Shown: positions 13,365 to 25,129 of the stretch, in pieces
Layout: each line of letters starts with the position of its first letter
Numbering within the stretch: position 1 is the stretch's first letter
NCBI GenBank assembly: GCA_030765055.1
Contig: CM060947.1
Coordinates: 226,234,349-226,298,348, forward strand
Direction: 5' to 3'
Length of the DNA: 64,000 bases
Origin: Mantis religiosa
Lineage: Eukaryota; Arthropoda; Insecta; Mantodea; Mantidae
Notes under the pieces: generated by a model
Database searches by the model: none
What the model saw: the letters and a program-made list of their open reading frames with translations, nothing else
Told to the model about the DNA's origin: nothing
Made by a program: the position numbers and the translations under genes

Positions 13365-13965
13365 ATCATTGAGGACATAGGGAAATGAAGACAGTGTGGG
13401 TGAGGGAGAAGTACATAGATGTGTGTAATAAGTCAGGGCGAGAATTATTTGCCTGGGCAAGGACATGAGTTAGAAATTTGAAATGTATTAGATATGATAA
13501 GGATACAGGGAAATGCCCAATGTGTGGGGAAGAGGATACAGATTGGCATAGTATACTTTATTGCAAACAAACAAAGATATGGAGAGAACAAATTTGGCAG
13601 CAAAAGTGGGAGAGTTTTAGGGATGGGGGAGGTATTAATAATAAAGAAAATGTTGCTGGTAAAAGGAGAAAAGAATGGAAGAAATACAGGTGGATATCTG
13701 GGGAAAGCTAGAGAGAAATGGTTAAGATTGATGAAGAATAACTAACAATTAAGAGCTGGAAAACTAGAACGAGGGATACAAAGGAGAGGAAGGTCATCAA
13801 TACACGGTAAACCAGGGGTTATGTGTATTGAGCCCGAGACTTGAGGCAAGCAGGTAGGAAGGGTATGTTAGATGTGAATAAGTCATTTTGTTATTGTGTG
13901 AAAGAAATGTTACAAATGTCAATGTATCAATGAAAATGAAAGATGAGAAATAAATAATTCTATTC
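13365..13965 (+). pseudogene. LINE 3' fragment inserted in M2 with target-site duplication
   Basis: Contains a C-terminal zinc-knuckle block typical of several non-LTR polyproteins: KCPMCGEEDTDWHSILYCKQ, a CxxC...H...C pattern, preceded by RYDKDTG. After this, basic residues and stops lead to an A-rich 3' end (gaaataaataattctat). It is flanked by tatcaaacgaccc (13352..13364) and tatcaaacgatcc (13966..13978), a 13-bp duplication with one mismatch. 5'-truncated, as is usual for LINE insertions. A related fragment lies at 25130..26060. Confidence 0.7.
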
Positions 13966-13981
13966 TATCAAACGATCCTCC

Positions 13982-14790
13982 TAACTTGACACAAACTCTG
14001 TATTTGCATGCGCTCCGCTGTTTCCGTATTAAATTTTTACCCGAATATTATCCAATAGTACCAAATTATATAAAAGTCAAATCAGTTTGAAGACAACTTC
14101 ACCAGTCATTTACAAAAATTCAAGATATGGCTTTAGTTTGTTATAGTCATATCTTGGGATATATCCCATTTAATTATATAAACTACAACTATTGTTTTTA
14201 AAAATAAACAAAAGTTCTTCATTTGAAGGGTCGTTTGTAAAGATGAAACCATCTCAAAACCTATACCTTGTATGCTTAAACAGTACAGAGTAAAATATGA
14301 AACGAGGATTTTAATTATCTTTTCATTTTTTAAATAATGCTTTTCATTAGGATAGGCACGGATTTCAATTAAAAATAAACCTTTTTCTTTTATTAATTTG
14401 GTGCAATCTGGATGTCAAATCTTTATATGGAATACGATAGTTCCCCTAATTAATATTGATGGGTGCTATAGAAATAATTGAGAGAAACTTTGGATACTAT
14501 ATACGAATTTTACCCGAATTGCACTGCTGTAAGTCCAGAAACGGTTAACAAGATCAAGAATAAAGATTTTAACGAAACAGGAAGATAACATAATACTTGA
14601 TATCAGAGACAGCAGTGATATTAACAGTCACAAAAAATAAAATAAATATTTTAATTGCTGGCGATGCTGTTAATTGGCCGGTTCACATCAGCACTGCAAG
14701 TGGGTCGAAAATTCTTTCCGTAAGACTTCTTCTACATGAAGACTTAAGACGTAAAACTACGTAAGACTACGTAAGACTTCTACTTAGAAA
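13982..14790. other. Unassigned AT-rich DNA
   Basis: No supported gene or element. The right end may be the body of the SINE-like element whose head lies at 14791..14872. Confidence 0.4.
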
Positions 14791-14872
14791 CCATCAGTCT
14801 GGACAGGTGTTGAACCTGTGACTTATAGCTTACTAGACCACCTTTTATCCAACTAAGCCACCGAGACCGACA
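14791..14872 (-). mobile_element. tRNA-like SINE head, family C
   Basis: On the minus strand, GGTCTCGGTGGCTTAGTTGG gives an A box (TGGCTTAGTTGG). ACAGGTTCAACACCTGT gives a B box in a T-arm-like hairpin, with tRNA-like spacing. The acceptor stem does not pair convincingly, and the downstream body runs into 'ttacgtagtctta' direct repeats, so this is more likely a SINE head than a working tRNA gene. No second copy is seen here. Confidence 0.5.
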
Positions 14873-15512
14873 TAGTAACATATGAATGAATCAATATCGT
14901 CAATAGACACCTTTAGAGGTCATCTTACAGGAGGACAAGAGCAATATGCAGAAAGCTGTAAAGTACTAAAATAAGCATTTTAGGAATAAGAATAAAAAGT
15001 CGGAGAAGTTTATTTACTGTGCCAAATCCGACAACATGAAGTTCAACATTTGATTAGTCTCCCATTGTGAAACCTATTTGTTACATGTTACCTGTAAACA
15101 AACTACATTCTTGTACTGTACTAGTCACGGACACTGAGATTCCATTTTCACCCATTCCACACAAGATCATCTTTTTCCTTCCACTGTTCCCCATCCTTTA
15201 GTGAGTAAGCAATGAAAACGACATCGCAGTCACACGGGGAAGTGCAGAAGGAGATAGAGCAGTAAAGGGGATATACAAGGTGGTACCACTGACCCGTCTT
15301 TCGCGCAAGCAGATATCCGTTCCTGCATTAAAACATGGACAGAATGCAACAGGTTAAATACAGTTTAAACACATGACAGTGGCGTAATCGGACTTGTATC
15401 TGCTTCAAGGACGAGAGCCGCTTCCCAGGCTTCAACTAGACAAGGTAAGTCATTGGGCTCAACTAGCAGGTAGTGCTGCCAACATGTTAAATGCCTCTCT
15501 AAATGGCACAGG

Positions 15513-15539
15513 ATATATATATATATATATATATATATA
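15513..15539. repeat. (TA)n microsatellite
   Basis: A short uninterrupted TA dinucleotide run of about 27 bp. Confidence 0.95.
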
Positions 15540-15581
15540 CGTTCACAAAACCAAATATCAATAGTCATTAAGTAAACACAG

Positions 15582-15921
15582 GTACTACATGGCACAGCGA
15601 GAAAGCGTATCGGAAAAAATTCCCAACACAGAAATGTTTATCTCAGCTTATCGCACATACATGGCCAGTCCAATGTACGTATACTCTGTTCAGATATAAT
15701 CATGTCTTCTGAACAGCAATGTGTCATACATCGACAGGCGCGAGAAAACATATCATATAGACACACGTAGCTTCCAATCGCTGTATTTGTGTTTCATATC
15801 TTACTATACATCAACCTACTAATATTTCATATTTCTAATCAACCAGATAAGACCCGATAAGAGACGATCACAGCGGTGGTCACCTGAAGGTCAATACACC
15901 TGAACGCTCTGTCGAGTAATA
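15582..15921 (-). repeat. ~340-bp dispersed repeat R340, copy 1
   Basis: Reverse-complement copy of the sequences at 17115..17452 and 40832..41174. Edges in the family orientation are TTATTACTCGA at the left and CCATGTAGTA at the right. Inside, 'ggtcttatctggtcgatta', 'gaaatattagtaagtt', 'gtgtctatatg' and 'gtaaacatctctgtgtt' are shared. There is no coding frame, and no terminal inverted repeat within a single copy. Confidence 0.85.
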
Positions 15922-16161
15922 CATACACAGCCTGTGATAAGGACCTTCAGATGCATTCAGCGAAAAAAAACTGTGGGGCTTAGCAAAGTTTTAATAAAAT
16001 TCTTTCCACACTAAAGCCTAAAGCTATGACTACGAACGCACTAGTTTCCTTCACATTCGGTTTATCTTCCGCTTATGGCACTTATCTAACACCTTGTGCA
16101 AATTTACTCTACAAAGCGTATAGTGAGTAATAATAATGATAACTGCGATAAAGACTATAAA

Positions 16162-16580
<419 letters not shown>

Positions 16581-17114
16581 CAATGTCAGTATTAATACTA
16601 ATACAGTAATAACAACAGGAGCGAACAAATTGCAGTGAAACACTACGTGCTCTCACGTTTGCATAGTTTTCTTTACGGCGGTCTGCAATACGTATAGTCC
16701 GTTACGTTGGATAATAGCATCATAAACCGAATGCGAAAAATAGCATTTCTTAAAAGCAAATTCAACGACCACATTTTAATGTTACAACATTATTTATCAG
16801 ATAAAATGTACCATAAATGTAATAACAATAATATGCAGTAATAATGTTAGTACACAGTGTTTTATTTTTCAGGAGACAGATTTAGTGTTAAATATGGTGT
16901 GTAAGTAAATGAATTTGGCAAACAATTACACATCGCACTCAATAGTATGGTAATCCCATGATAGATAAGAAGCAGTTATATAATTATTATCCGAGATCAA
17001 AGTAATAATGTAACAGCACTTTTCAGTAAGGCTTATAAAATAATACAACGTGTTATTTCATTTTTGTTAAGTTGTTGACATGCTGTAACCAAGAGGTGTG
17101 CAACCAGCTGCTAT

Positions 17115-17452
17115 TTATTACTCGAGAGAGCGTTGAGGCGTATTGACCTTCAGTTGGCCAGCGCTGTGACCGTTCCTTATCGGGTCTTATCTGGTCGATT
17201 ACAAGATTGAAATATTAGTAAGTTTGCGTACAGTAAGTTACGAAACATAAATAGAGCGATTGGAAGCTGCGTGTGTCTATATGATATGATTTCTCGCGCC
17301 TGCCGATGTATGCACTTTGCTGTACAGAAGACATGATTATTCTGAACAGACTATAAGTACACTGGACTCGCCGTGTATGTGCAATAAGCTGAGGTAAACA
17401 TCTCTGTGTTGCGGATTTTTTTCCGATACGTCTTCTCGCTTTGCCATGTAGC
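17115..17452 (+). repeat. ~340-bp dispersed repeat R340, copy 2
   Basis: Forward copy, in inverted orientation to copy 1 about 1.2 kb to its left. Boundaries TTATTACTCGA and CCATGTAG match the other two copies. Similarity ends abruptly on both sides, as expected for a mobile or duplicated unit. Confidence 0.85.
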
Positions 17453-18739
17453 AATAAGGCTCTTAAAGGGCCTTCAGGTACTTAAAAGAGAAGCTAGAAA
17501 AAGTTGTGCTACCAACTCCTACCTTTATTTAAGACTCACTTAGAATAGAAAATACCAAATTCGAAAAAAATGTTGAAATCCTGGTTTCCCTAAAAGTACA
17601 CATTTCAGTATCCTGGGGGAAGCCTAACAAAAATCTTAGTACAAGATTCATTGATCAGTGTGTACATGACAAACAAAACAAAAAACAGAAAAGCAGAAAG
17701 ACTTACTTAAGCAACCCACCTTAAAAGAACATTAAGGGAATGACTGCGATGAAATTTCTCTGGCAGAAAGAAAACTTTACTAGAAAAGTATTCTTCCTTT
17801 ACAATGTTAAATGCTAGACAAGTTAAAAATAAAAAGATCTCAAACTGCTACATATAGATGTTTGCACATCTATATATTTATGTTTAGAAAATTCCAAGGG
17901 TAAATACATATGTTTAAATGCTTATTCGTTTGTTTTTATTTAATTTCTTCTTTCTCTACTGCCACCAATAATCGAATAATTAGAATCCCTCAAACATTGA
18001 ATATTAAGATTTCGAATCAAGTGTCGAGGACTGACATTGGGACTTCATGCCTTCTGGAGAAACTTCCACTACTATTTGTATTGCTTTTTATTCCTAGTCG
18101 CACTAGAAGTGTAAATAGAGTAATGCAGTGTTTTGTTCTTATTTTTTGTTTTTTATGTGTATTTGATAGAAATGAGGTTAAAAAGCATAAATTCTTGTAC
18201 TTATTTCATCACGTAATCCTATATGCAATACCAAATACACGTGAATCCAAAAAGCATTTTAGAGAATGGATCACTGTCTACACACGTGTGTATGTGTGTA
18301 TGTGTGAGTGTTTACGTGTGTGGCTAGCTAAAAAATGAAAAGGCATTAAATACCAAACGTGGTATTTCTGTTCAGCAGCTTTACAGAATGAGAAATGATT
18401 TTCAACAACATCCCTTCTCAAACTATCCTTGTATGCAAAAATGTTCCATATTCACTCAAAAGCAGTTGACAGTGTTCATTACCATATTATATCTTTAAGA
18501 TTTTTTCACTAAAATAAAACGAAGTCTTTAATTTCCTGGGAAGAGATTGTCAAGTTCTCTTCATTCCGAAAGACTTTTGTATTGTTGGTATACCATAGGC
18601 AAAAGATGAGGAAATCTTGCTATAAAGCAAGTGCAGATCTTCTTGTACTACACGCTTTATCTTAAATAATGTTGTGGTTTTAATCATTTACAACAAATTA
18701 TTTTTATTGTTTTAATTTTCGAACGCTTATTACCGCTTT
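17453..18739. other. Unassigned DNA
   Basis: A 142-codon frame at 17910..18338 has hydrophobic stretches but no recognisable domain. Its composition follows T-rich DNA, so I do not call it a gene. Nothing else is supported. Confidence 0.5.
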
Positions 18740-19270
18740 TGAACGTTGTGAGTACTGTTCATATTCTTTTCTATAAGTATTCTTCACCCAAGTCTAATCC
18801 CCGGTTACGATACGATCCAGAACTGCATTATCAACTGTGCTGTATTCTTGGAGAAAAGTCAGTGCTGCAGCCAGTCTCTGTTTCTTATGATCTTCCGTTA
18901 GGATTTTCGGAACCCACCAAGCACAAAATATGTGGTAACAAGCTTCTCCACCACAATTTTATGCATCAAACTCCGTGAAATTTAGAAAAAATGTCCCAAC
19001 AGCTCTATAATTCTGAAACGATGTTTTTCACGAATTTTGACATTGATTTTCATTGCCAGGTCATCGGTCACAAGGCTAGCCATACTACTACGGTCCTCGT
19101 CGTGAACACTGGTACAGCCACTTTTTAAAATCAATGCACCATTGCTTCACTCGGCTTTCACTCATTACCCTCGGCCCGTAAACATCACAAAGCTGACGAC
19201 AGACTTCAATTCGCCTGTTTCTATTGCAGGGCACATTCTGACGACTCACAGAGAGCAAAGTAAGGAAGGC
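18740..19270 (-). pseudogene. Mariner transposase N-terminal relic (M3)
   Basis: Minus-strand reading gives, across frames, RRIEVCRQLCDVYGPRVMSE (first HTH), a 'TSVHDEDRSS' linker, SLVTDDLAMKINVKIREKHR followed by FRIIELLGHFF, and ISRSLMHKIVVEKL (second HTH). This order matches the N-terminal DNA-binding half of mariner transposases with the 'SLVTDDLV..V..KIRENRRF' signature. Stops and frameshifts are frequent. The DDE catalytic half is not seen to the left, so the copy is truncated or too decayed. Confidence 0.65.
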
Positions 19271-19939
19271 ACAGTCTTCACGCTACAGCAGCTGGATGCG
19301 TACTGACACCAAGATAATGGCTCTAGCCACACCCATTGCCATGATAAGCCAAAACATCTGTTACTTTCTGGACAGCCCTCGTAGTTTTATTAAGTTATGG
19401 TTTCGCTTTTGTTACAGATGTAAAAAGAAATACTTGGAGTTAATTGGTAGTAATAACTGCATAAATATATTTACAAAATGTTGTAATATCGTGACGAAGA
19501 GTCAACAGGATTTGTACCTATAAGAGCTGGTTGGTGTACACGATGTAAAACAGAGACAGCCAAGATCAGAGTCAGACGACGTAAACGCAGCTTCATTCAA
19601 ATATCATGTTGTAATTGGAGCTTATCGAAAAGAGGCATGCCTTGATATGTTATCAGCGTTTTCCATAAGTATGATACGGTTACCGAGGGTGCGTGATCTT
19701 AAATTAGCGGGATAGACCCCAGAAGACTTAAGGGGTAAATATGTATCTAACTCTACTCCCCAGGACCTATAAGTGTTGATACGAGATTACAATGAATCTT
19801 TTTATGTGAAAGATTCTCACTGTTCAGGGAAAACTTGCTACTACTTAGGTGTTGAACTGAATATAACCCGAATGTGAAATCTTCTTTTAGAAATACTGGG
19901 ATTATTTTAGAAACCATTATAACTACAGATTTGTTAGGC

Positions 19940-20210
19940 CACACCTGTTGGACTTGTACTTGAATTTAAAAATCAAATCTCCTCACTTAAATGAAGTGGA
20001 AAAACGCACTGTCCTGGCTAATTTGCAAGAAATGTTATAGTGCTCTGCAACATGAAACGTCAACGGAAGGTCAAAATGAAACAAAGTTTTATCACTAGCA
20101 TTTGAGTATATGCAGAGCGTTTCTCTTCCCAAAGTACCGGTGCAACAATTGTTTTATCGTAGACAACTGACAGTCAATATTTTCTGTATAACCAACATAA
20201 AGAGGAATAT
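19940..20210 (+). pseudogene. Relic of an uncharacterised insect transposon ORF
   Basis: The + strand, with stops, reads LNEVEKRTVLANLQEML and then LAFEYMQSVSLPKVPVQQLF YRRQLTVNIFCITN. The second part resembles a multicopy arthropod ORF in which a 'FD....LP.P...T...YY.RQL..YNF..HN' segment follows a Lys/Ala-rich helix. Several stops make it dead. The assignment is tentative and the family's function is unknown to me. Confidence 0.35.
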
Positions 20211-20317
20211 TAGTACTTATTAAAATTCGGAAGCTTTCACGGCCGGTGTCAGTATAATATAAAGTATTAACCGGACTTGTGGGCCGTGGTCTACTGGACT
20301 ACTTCTTCATCTTCCCA

Positions 20318-20352
20318 GACGTTTCGTCTGCGGCTGTGGTAGACATCTTCAG
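20318..20352 (-). ncRNA. Hammerhead-ribozyme-like core (left arm)
   Basis: The minus strand reads CTGAAGA, a spacer T, GTCT ... AGAC (4-bp stem II with an 11-nt loop), then GAAAC and GTC. CUGANGA and GAAA are the invariant hammerhead boxes and GUC is the usual cleavage triplet. The ACGT palindrome at the stem III position fits the dimer-forming type I hammerheads known from Penelope-like elements. Cleavage is not shown by sequence alone. Confidence 0.55.
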
Positions 20353-20477
20353 TGGCAGTGCGATCGAAGTATCCTGGCGGAAGTCTCAACAGCAACTGTG
20401 GGACTTGCTGTGGGACTTGCTGTTGCTGTCAGAGTTGCTGTTGAGACTTCCGCCAGGATACTTCGATCGCACTGCCA

Positions 20478-20512
20478 CTGAAGATGTCTACCACAGCCGC
20501 AGACGAAACGTC
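20478..20512 (+). ncRNA. Hammerhead-ribozyme-like core (right arm)
   Basis: Mirror copy on the + strand: CTGAAGA at 20478..20484, GTCT/AGAC stem II, GAAAC at 20505..20509, GTC at 20510..20512. Flanks CCA before and TGG after the core can pair as a short stem I. Same 35-nt length as the left-arm copy. Confidence 0.55.
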
Positions 20513-20578
20513 TGGGAAGATGAAGAAGGAGCCCAGTAGACCACGGTCCACAAGCCCGGCTAATACTTTATATTATAA

Positions 20579-22940
20579 TATTAGTACTGCTTATGTGTAT
20601 CACGCAGGCAGTAGAGTAAGAACCCCAAAGAAGTTCTTGATGGTTATCTACAGAACAGAGAAGGCAATGGGGCTGAATTAAGATTGTTTTCAGACATCTG
20701 CCAAGCCCAAAACAAAAATCATATTATCTGTAGATACCTTTGATATCCAACAGATTAAGGACAATTCAACAAAATTCAACTGCTTTTTCCTGTCAGAGAT
20801 CAGAGTATACTGCCCTGTGACTGGGACTCTGGGATCATAAAACGAAGATTACTGTAGCAAGATAGGATAGTCACTTCACGAGGGGTTATCCTGCGAGGTA
20901 AAACAAAAACAAAAAGTTTGTTAAGGACGTAAAAGCATCAGAAATATATAATGTAACGGTTGTTTTGGTTTGGGCCCCGAGAGCTGAAAATATTTAAATA
21001 TGTTTAAATATGTGGTTTAAGAATCGATATGGACATGTTAAAATGAATAAGAAAAGGAATTTGTTAAAATTCAGTTGGTCATGAGATGACGCAACATGTA
21101 AATGAAATGTTGTGAATGTTTTATGATTTTTAATTTTAAAAATTAAATCATGTAATGCGGGACGTGGACAAGTAAAAATTAAGTTTGATTGGTAGTGATG
21201 GCAACGAGATGATGAAATATCAATAATTTTGGTAAAGCAACTAGGAAAGCAAGCGCCTTTCGATTGTGTAACATCGAAGAGAACAGACGTGTTTTGGATT
21301 GTGGAATATTGAAGTGAAAGAACTCAAATATTAATAAAAATAGTTAACACAGATTTTCAGAAAATTGAATAGAAGAAATATTATTCTCATATACAGTATT
21401 GTATTAAAATAGCATATATTATCGCAATTAAATTACAAGTTTGGATGTTCATAAATTAAACAAAATTTAGTTATATCTGAATTTATTTAGCAAAATGATT
21501 CCTTCGCTTGCGGCCACGCTTGAGAAGAGGGTTCTCATATAACGACTGAAGTAAGACAGGAGATGTTAGGTACATCGATACATCTGAGTGCCAGATAGGA
21601 CCAAGAAGCGTTAGTAACCTGCGGCTTCGTCACCGTCATCCCGGAAGGCTGAATAACGCCCACGACCTCAGTTGCAACTCAGGTGAGAATAAAATCCTGT
21701 TACACATGATCGCCGCAGACTCCGAGAATACCATCATCCCGTCATCAGCATCTAAAATCCTGTTACACATGATCGCTACAACGCGGGGCATCTAAAAGGA
21801 CGTCTTCAAACATCTCACCTTCACCCTAAAATCCCGCTACTAACTAATTACAAGAAAATGTCTGTTTCGATTGAATGTGAGCATAAGGTGAGGAAGGAAA
21901 AAGTGTTTTTCCCATCTCAACAATGTTTCATTAAACTTTTGCATCGGATGAGAAGAATAAGTATGTGACAGGCTACACCACAATCAATGGTTTCTCTTTT
22001 CATACATTTCAGATGGCACTCCAGAAATGTCAAGTGGTCCACCCACCGAAGACACTGGCATTTCCACAAGGAAAGGTTTCTCTGTAATCAGGTAACGTGA
22101 CTGATAGTACGAAAATAACACAATAACTACCAGAGGAGAAGACTCCACTTTATAATGAAGTTTTGGATTAGTCAGTTATCCGACAATCAAATAATGAATA
22201 GATATGTTTATCTTTTGTCTGCTTGCTTATAAACCTTAAAATATTTATAAAACCATTTCCATACTTTGTATACGCAGTGTTTGTTAACTTAATGAATAAA
22301 TTGTAGTGTTCTTTCAACGAAAATAACCAAATTATTTCTAATGAATTTTTGTTTTCGTGGTTTATAACTGAAATTTTAGTTTACTGTTGGAAAAAAATTA
22401 CATATTTACTGTATCAAGCACAAGCTGCTCATGAAATATGTGTTACATGATGAATAAAGTGAAAATAATGCAAAATAATTAGTAAAATTTTGTTTTCAGT
22501 AATACAACTTTTTGTCGACGTCCTAAAGTTTATTTCCTATGACCGATGCCCTTTCAAACAAATAGATTCAAATGCATACCGAGAGTTTATTTTGGGTAAA
22601 TAGAGAAGAACAAGAGAATGCGTTTCCATAGGAATAGTTATGGAATAGATAGTGGAGAAAAGCATGTAATACCATATAATATAATTTTGCGTACAGTAGG
22701 TAGAAGGAGTATTTAATTCTACTTAAAAATTTTATATGAGAATATTACCAGAAGTATATGTTTAGAGACACGTGAATAAAAAGGATTCTCCACCTAATAT
22801 GTACACATGCAAAATTTACTGTCTACCCACCACAAGAAGGCAAGCTAGATGAATGTGTAACGTAATCACGTTTGCTGTCCCCAAGGTGTTTATGCTCACC
22901 TTCCCAGTATGACAAGGATGCTAGATTCGTTTAAAATACG
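20579..22940. other. Unassigned DNA with a short direct duplication
   Basis: No gene is supported. The 24-bp string beginning taaaatcctgttacacatga occurs at 21690..21713 and again at 21753..21776, a local duplication with a 63-bp period. Nothing else is recognised. Confidence 0.5.
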
Positions 22941-22951
22941 CAAGTGTTGTC

Positions 22952-23203
22952 TTCTTCTTCTTCTTTTTTTTGTAATTTTACGTCCTCCAACGTTAAGTCA
23001 TATCGGACGATGCATGGAATGGGTAAAATGATGCTCAAATGAGTCCAGGGTCCATAGAGCTTAGAGTTAACCGGCATTCGTCTTTCAGGATAAGGGAAAG
23101 CCCCGGAAAAATCCTATTCCAGGCAACTCATCCTGACCGAGATTCGAACTCGGGACCTCTTGAACGTGAGGCAGGTACTCTACCACCACGCTACCGAGGC
23201 GGG
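22952..23203 (-). mobile_element. tRNA-derived SINE, family A, copy 3, with target-site duplication
   Basis: Nearly full-length minus-strand copy. The tRNA-like head at the right end includes cgagattcgaactcgggacc, the body landmarks are intact, and the tail is a (TTC)n/poly-T run. It is flanked by the 11-bp direct repeat caagtgttgtc at 22941..22951 and 23204..23214, which fixes both element ends. Confidence 0.92.
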
Positions 23204-23214
23204 CAAGTGTTGTC

Positions 23215-24099
23215 ACATAACTCACCCATGTATCACTACAGTTACTGAAACAAGCATTAGATCTAGCATCATGAGTGACTCATATACACTTTCATACACT
23301 GATTTCCTAGTAAACAGATCCACCTTCAGAGCATATAAACAGTTAAAATCCCTCTCCCCTTAATTCGACTCGTGCCTTCTTGTAGTGGGAAGACAGTACA
23401 TTGAAAGTGTGTATGGGTGCAACATGGTTCGAAGGTGAAATTTTTGTAAGAATATGTGCTTTAAGGTTCAGCATCTTCCAAATATTGGATGTAAATCGTT
23501 TCAACGCCTAGAACGACTATGATTTGATTAGCAACCGTAGTTTAAGATGTTTGGATGATAAAATTTTCTAATGATAGCATACAGCCTTCTTTGTATTCTA
23601 AATTAACTCTCGAAATATTTCGTACAGCTGGTTTATTTCGATTATGGTAACTCAAAGCCATTAAATGAGAACAATTTTGGAAATATTTTACTATTTTTCT
23701 AAAGTATTGTATTTTTCTTATTTCTAATATGAAAGGTGTCAATGTAAATAATGTTTAAGTATAATGAGAAATAGGTCGAAAACTAACTTTTTCTAAGAAT
23801 AATTTGTAGAAAAGTAAGTAGAGATATTCATGTGGCTGAAATGCTACTACTTCTCCAATACATAGAACCATTACGTTTTGTCTTTTTCAGGTTACCTGGC
23901 AAACAGTGATAGTGTAAGGCTCAGGTGGAATTTTTTTCACCACAAACAAATATGTTATTTATAGAAATGTAGAGTCAGACACGGCCAGTGTGAAAGAATA
24001 ATTAATTTCCATGTTATTTATAGTCTTGTATATCAGAGAAAACACCACGTAAACCTATAAAGAAGGATTGAGAGGTGGGAAGAAATGTGTATTTAACAC
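23215..24099. other. Unassigned DNA
   Basis: No supported gene, RNA or mobile element. Confidence 0.45.
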
Positions 24100-24405
24100 G
24101 ATAACGCGATAGGGGTTGCAGTTTGCCAAAATAAGTGCATACGCGCACGTTAAACGTGCTATGGCTTCTGATTTTGGCACGAGTTCGTGGGTTAAACTGA
24201 GTGAAGCCTATTCCGTAAAGGAGCTTCTGCCCTATAAGAGGACCAACACCTCGACTCAGAATGAGATAACAACAGAAAGTCAAAGAGAGTACATCACGTA
24301 AACCAGAAAGACCAAAAACAGTAAGTGCTGCATTATTTCTGCAATTCACCTCAAGCAATTTTACTTCACTGAAATGTATTTAAACAGAACTATGTAATAA
24401 ATATC
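24100..24405 (+). repeat. Dispersed repeat D2, copy 2
   Basis: Diverged second copy of 10836..11130. It shares 'cacgttaaacgtg', 'cacgagttcgtg', 'gataacaacagaaagtcaaa', 'cagaaagaccaaaaacagta' and 'tttctgcaattc', then 'aataaatatc'. Open frames over it on both strands have no known domain. Confidence 0.65.
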
Positions 24406-25129
24406 AGATGTTTGAGTACTATTGTAACTTATCACGTGGAATGATCTTTAGCTCGGAGACTCAAATAAATAATTTCAAAACTAAACATCTTGTTCACTTA
24501 ATGTTAGGTATTATTTCTTGTTTCTCTTGAGTGATTAATATCCCTACGGTAAATGGGACAGGATATTCGCCGATGGAGAGATATCACTGCACTACCACTA
24601 GTGTACCCAATTCTCAACTTCTACATTCCTAACTTTGTAAATATACAACACATTCATTTAGTTCCATACACATGTGGAAGACGACTGATACTGAAATGTT
24701 AATGACTTGGAACAGAATGTACACCACTATGCGCCATACATTGTTCATGATATTTCTGAAGACTGTGAACATGATGAACTTAGTTTACTGTAGCTGCAGA
24801 TAGAATATGTAAAAGAGCGAATGGATCAGTGTCTCACTTGCTATGTGGGCTCACAGTCCTAAGATCATAACACTATGACAAGTTTCGAAGACAGAACTTA
24901 GTATTTCGTTACTTAAAGTTAAATACTGCAATCGGAAAATCATGCAGTTGCAAGGATTTCAAGAAGAGGCTCGTAGACTTTGTGAATAAGGCAAACACCT
25001 TAGAAATTAAATGAAGGCAACTAAACTCCTCGCAGAGTATAGGAAATTCTTACCTCCATTCGTTTAATATATGATCTATTTCTTCAAATGTAGCATAATT
25101 CAGATATTACCAGCGTTAAAGTTACATAA

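Larger units (their letters stand above)
12101..13981 (+). mobile_element. Mariner element M2 with TIRs, 3' TIR split by a LINE
   Basis: The left end carries gggtcgtttggttaat (about 12105). An inverted counterpart, ttatcaaacgaccc, lies at 13351..13364, and a second version, tatcaaacgatcc, at 13966..13978. The transposase relic lies between them. The second TIR-like string is best explained as the duplicated target of a LINE fragment inserted at 13365..13965, so the original element was about 1.28 kb, a normal mariner size. Confidence 0.75.
20240..20578. mobile_element. Penelope-like foldback element with two hammerhead-like cores
   Basis: Two arms of about 140 bp in inverted orientation (about 20258..20397 and 20436..20577) around a CTGTGGGACTTG-rich loop. 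They are nearly identical across 'gacgtttcgtctgcggctgt', 'cttcagtggcagtgcgatcg' and 'cctggcggaagtctcaacag', so the transcript would form a long hairpin. Each arm contains a core of the form CTGANGA ... GAAAC.GTC, on opposite strands. There is no coding capacity. Assignment to the Penelope-like class rests on the ribozyme-like core and its similarity in layout to 62076..63068. Confidence 0.65.

Noticed and set aside
14791..14872. True tRNA gene
   Set aside because: A and B boxes are present but the acceptor stem does not pair and no terminator follows. A SINE head explains it better. The same reasoning applies to all family A, B and D heads.
17910..18338. 142-codon hydrophobic frame as a membrane protein gene
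   Set aside because: T-rich DNA gives hydrophobic frames by chance. No recognised motif and no splice or promoter support.
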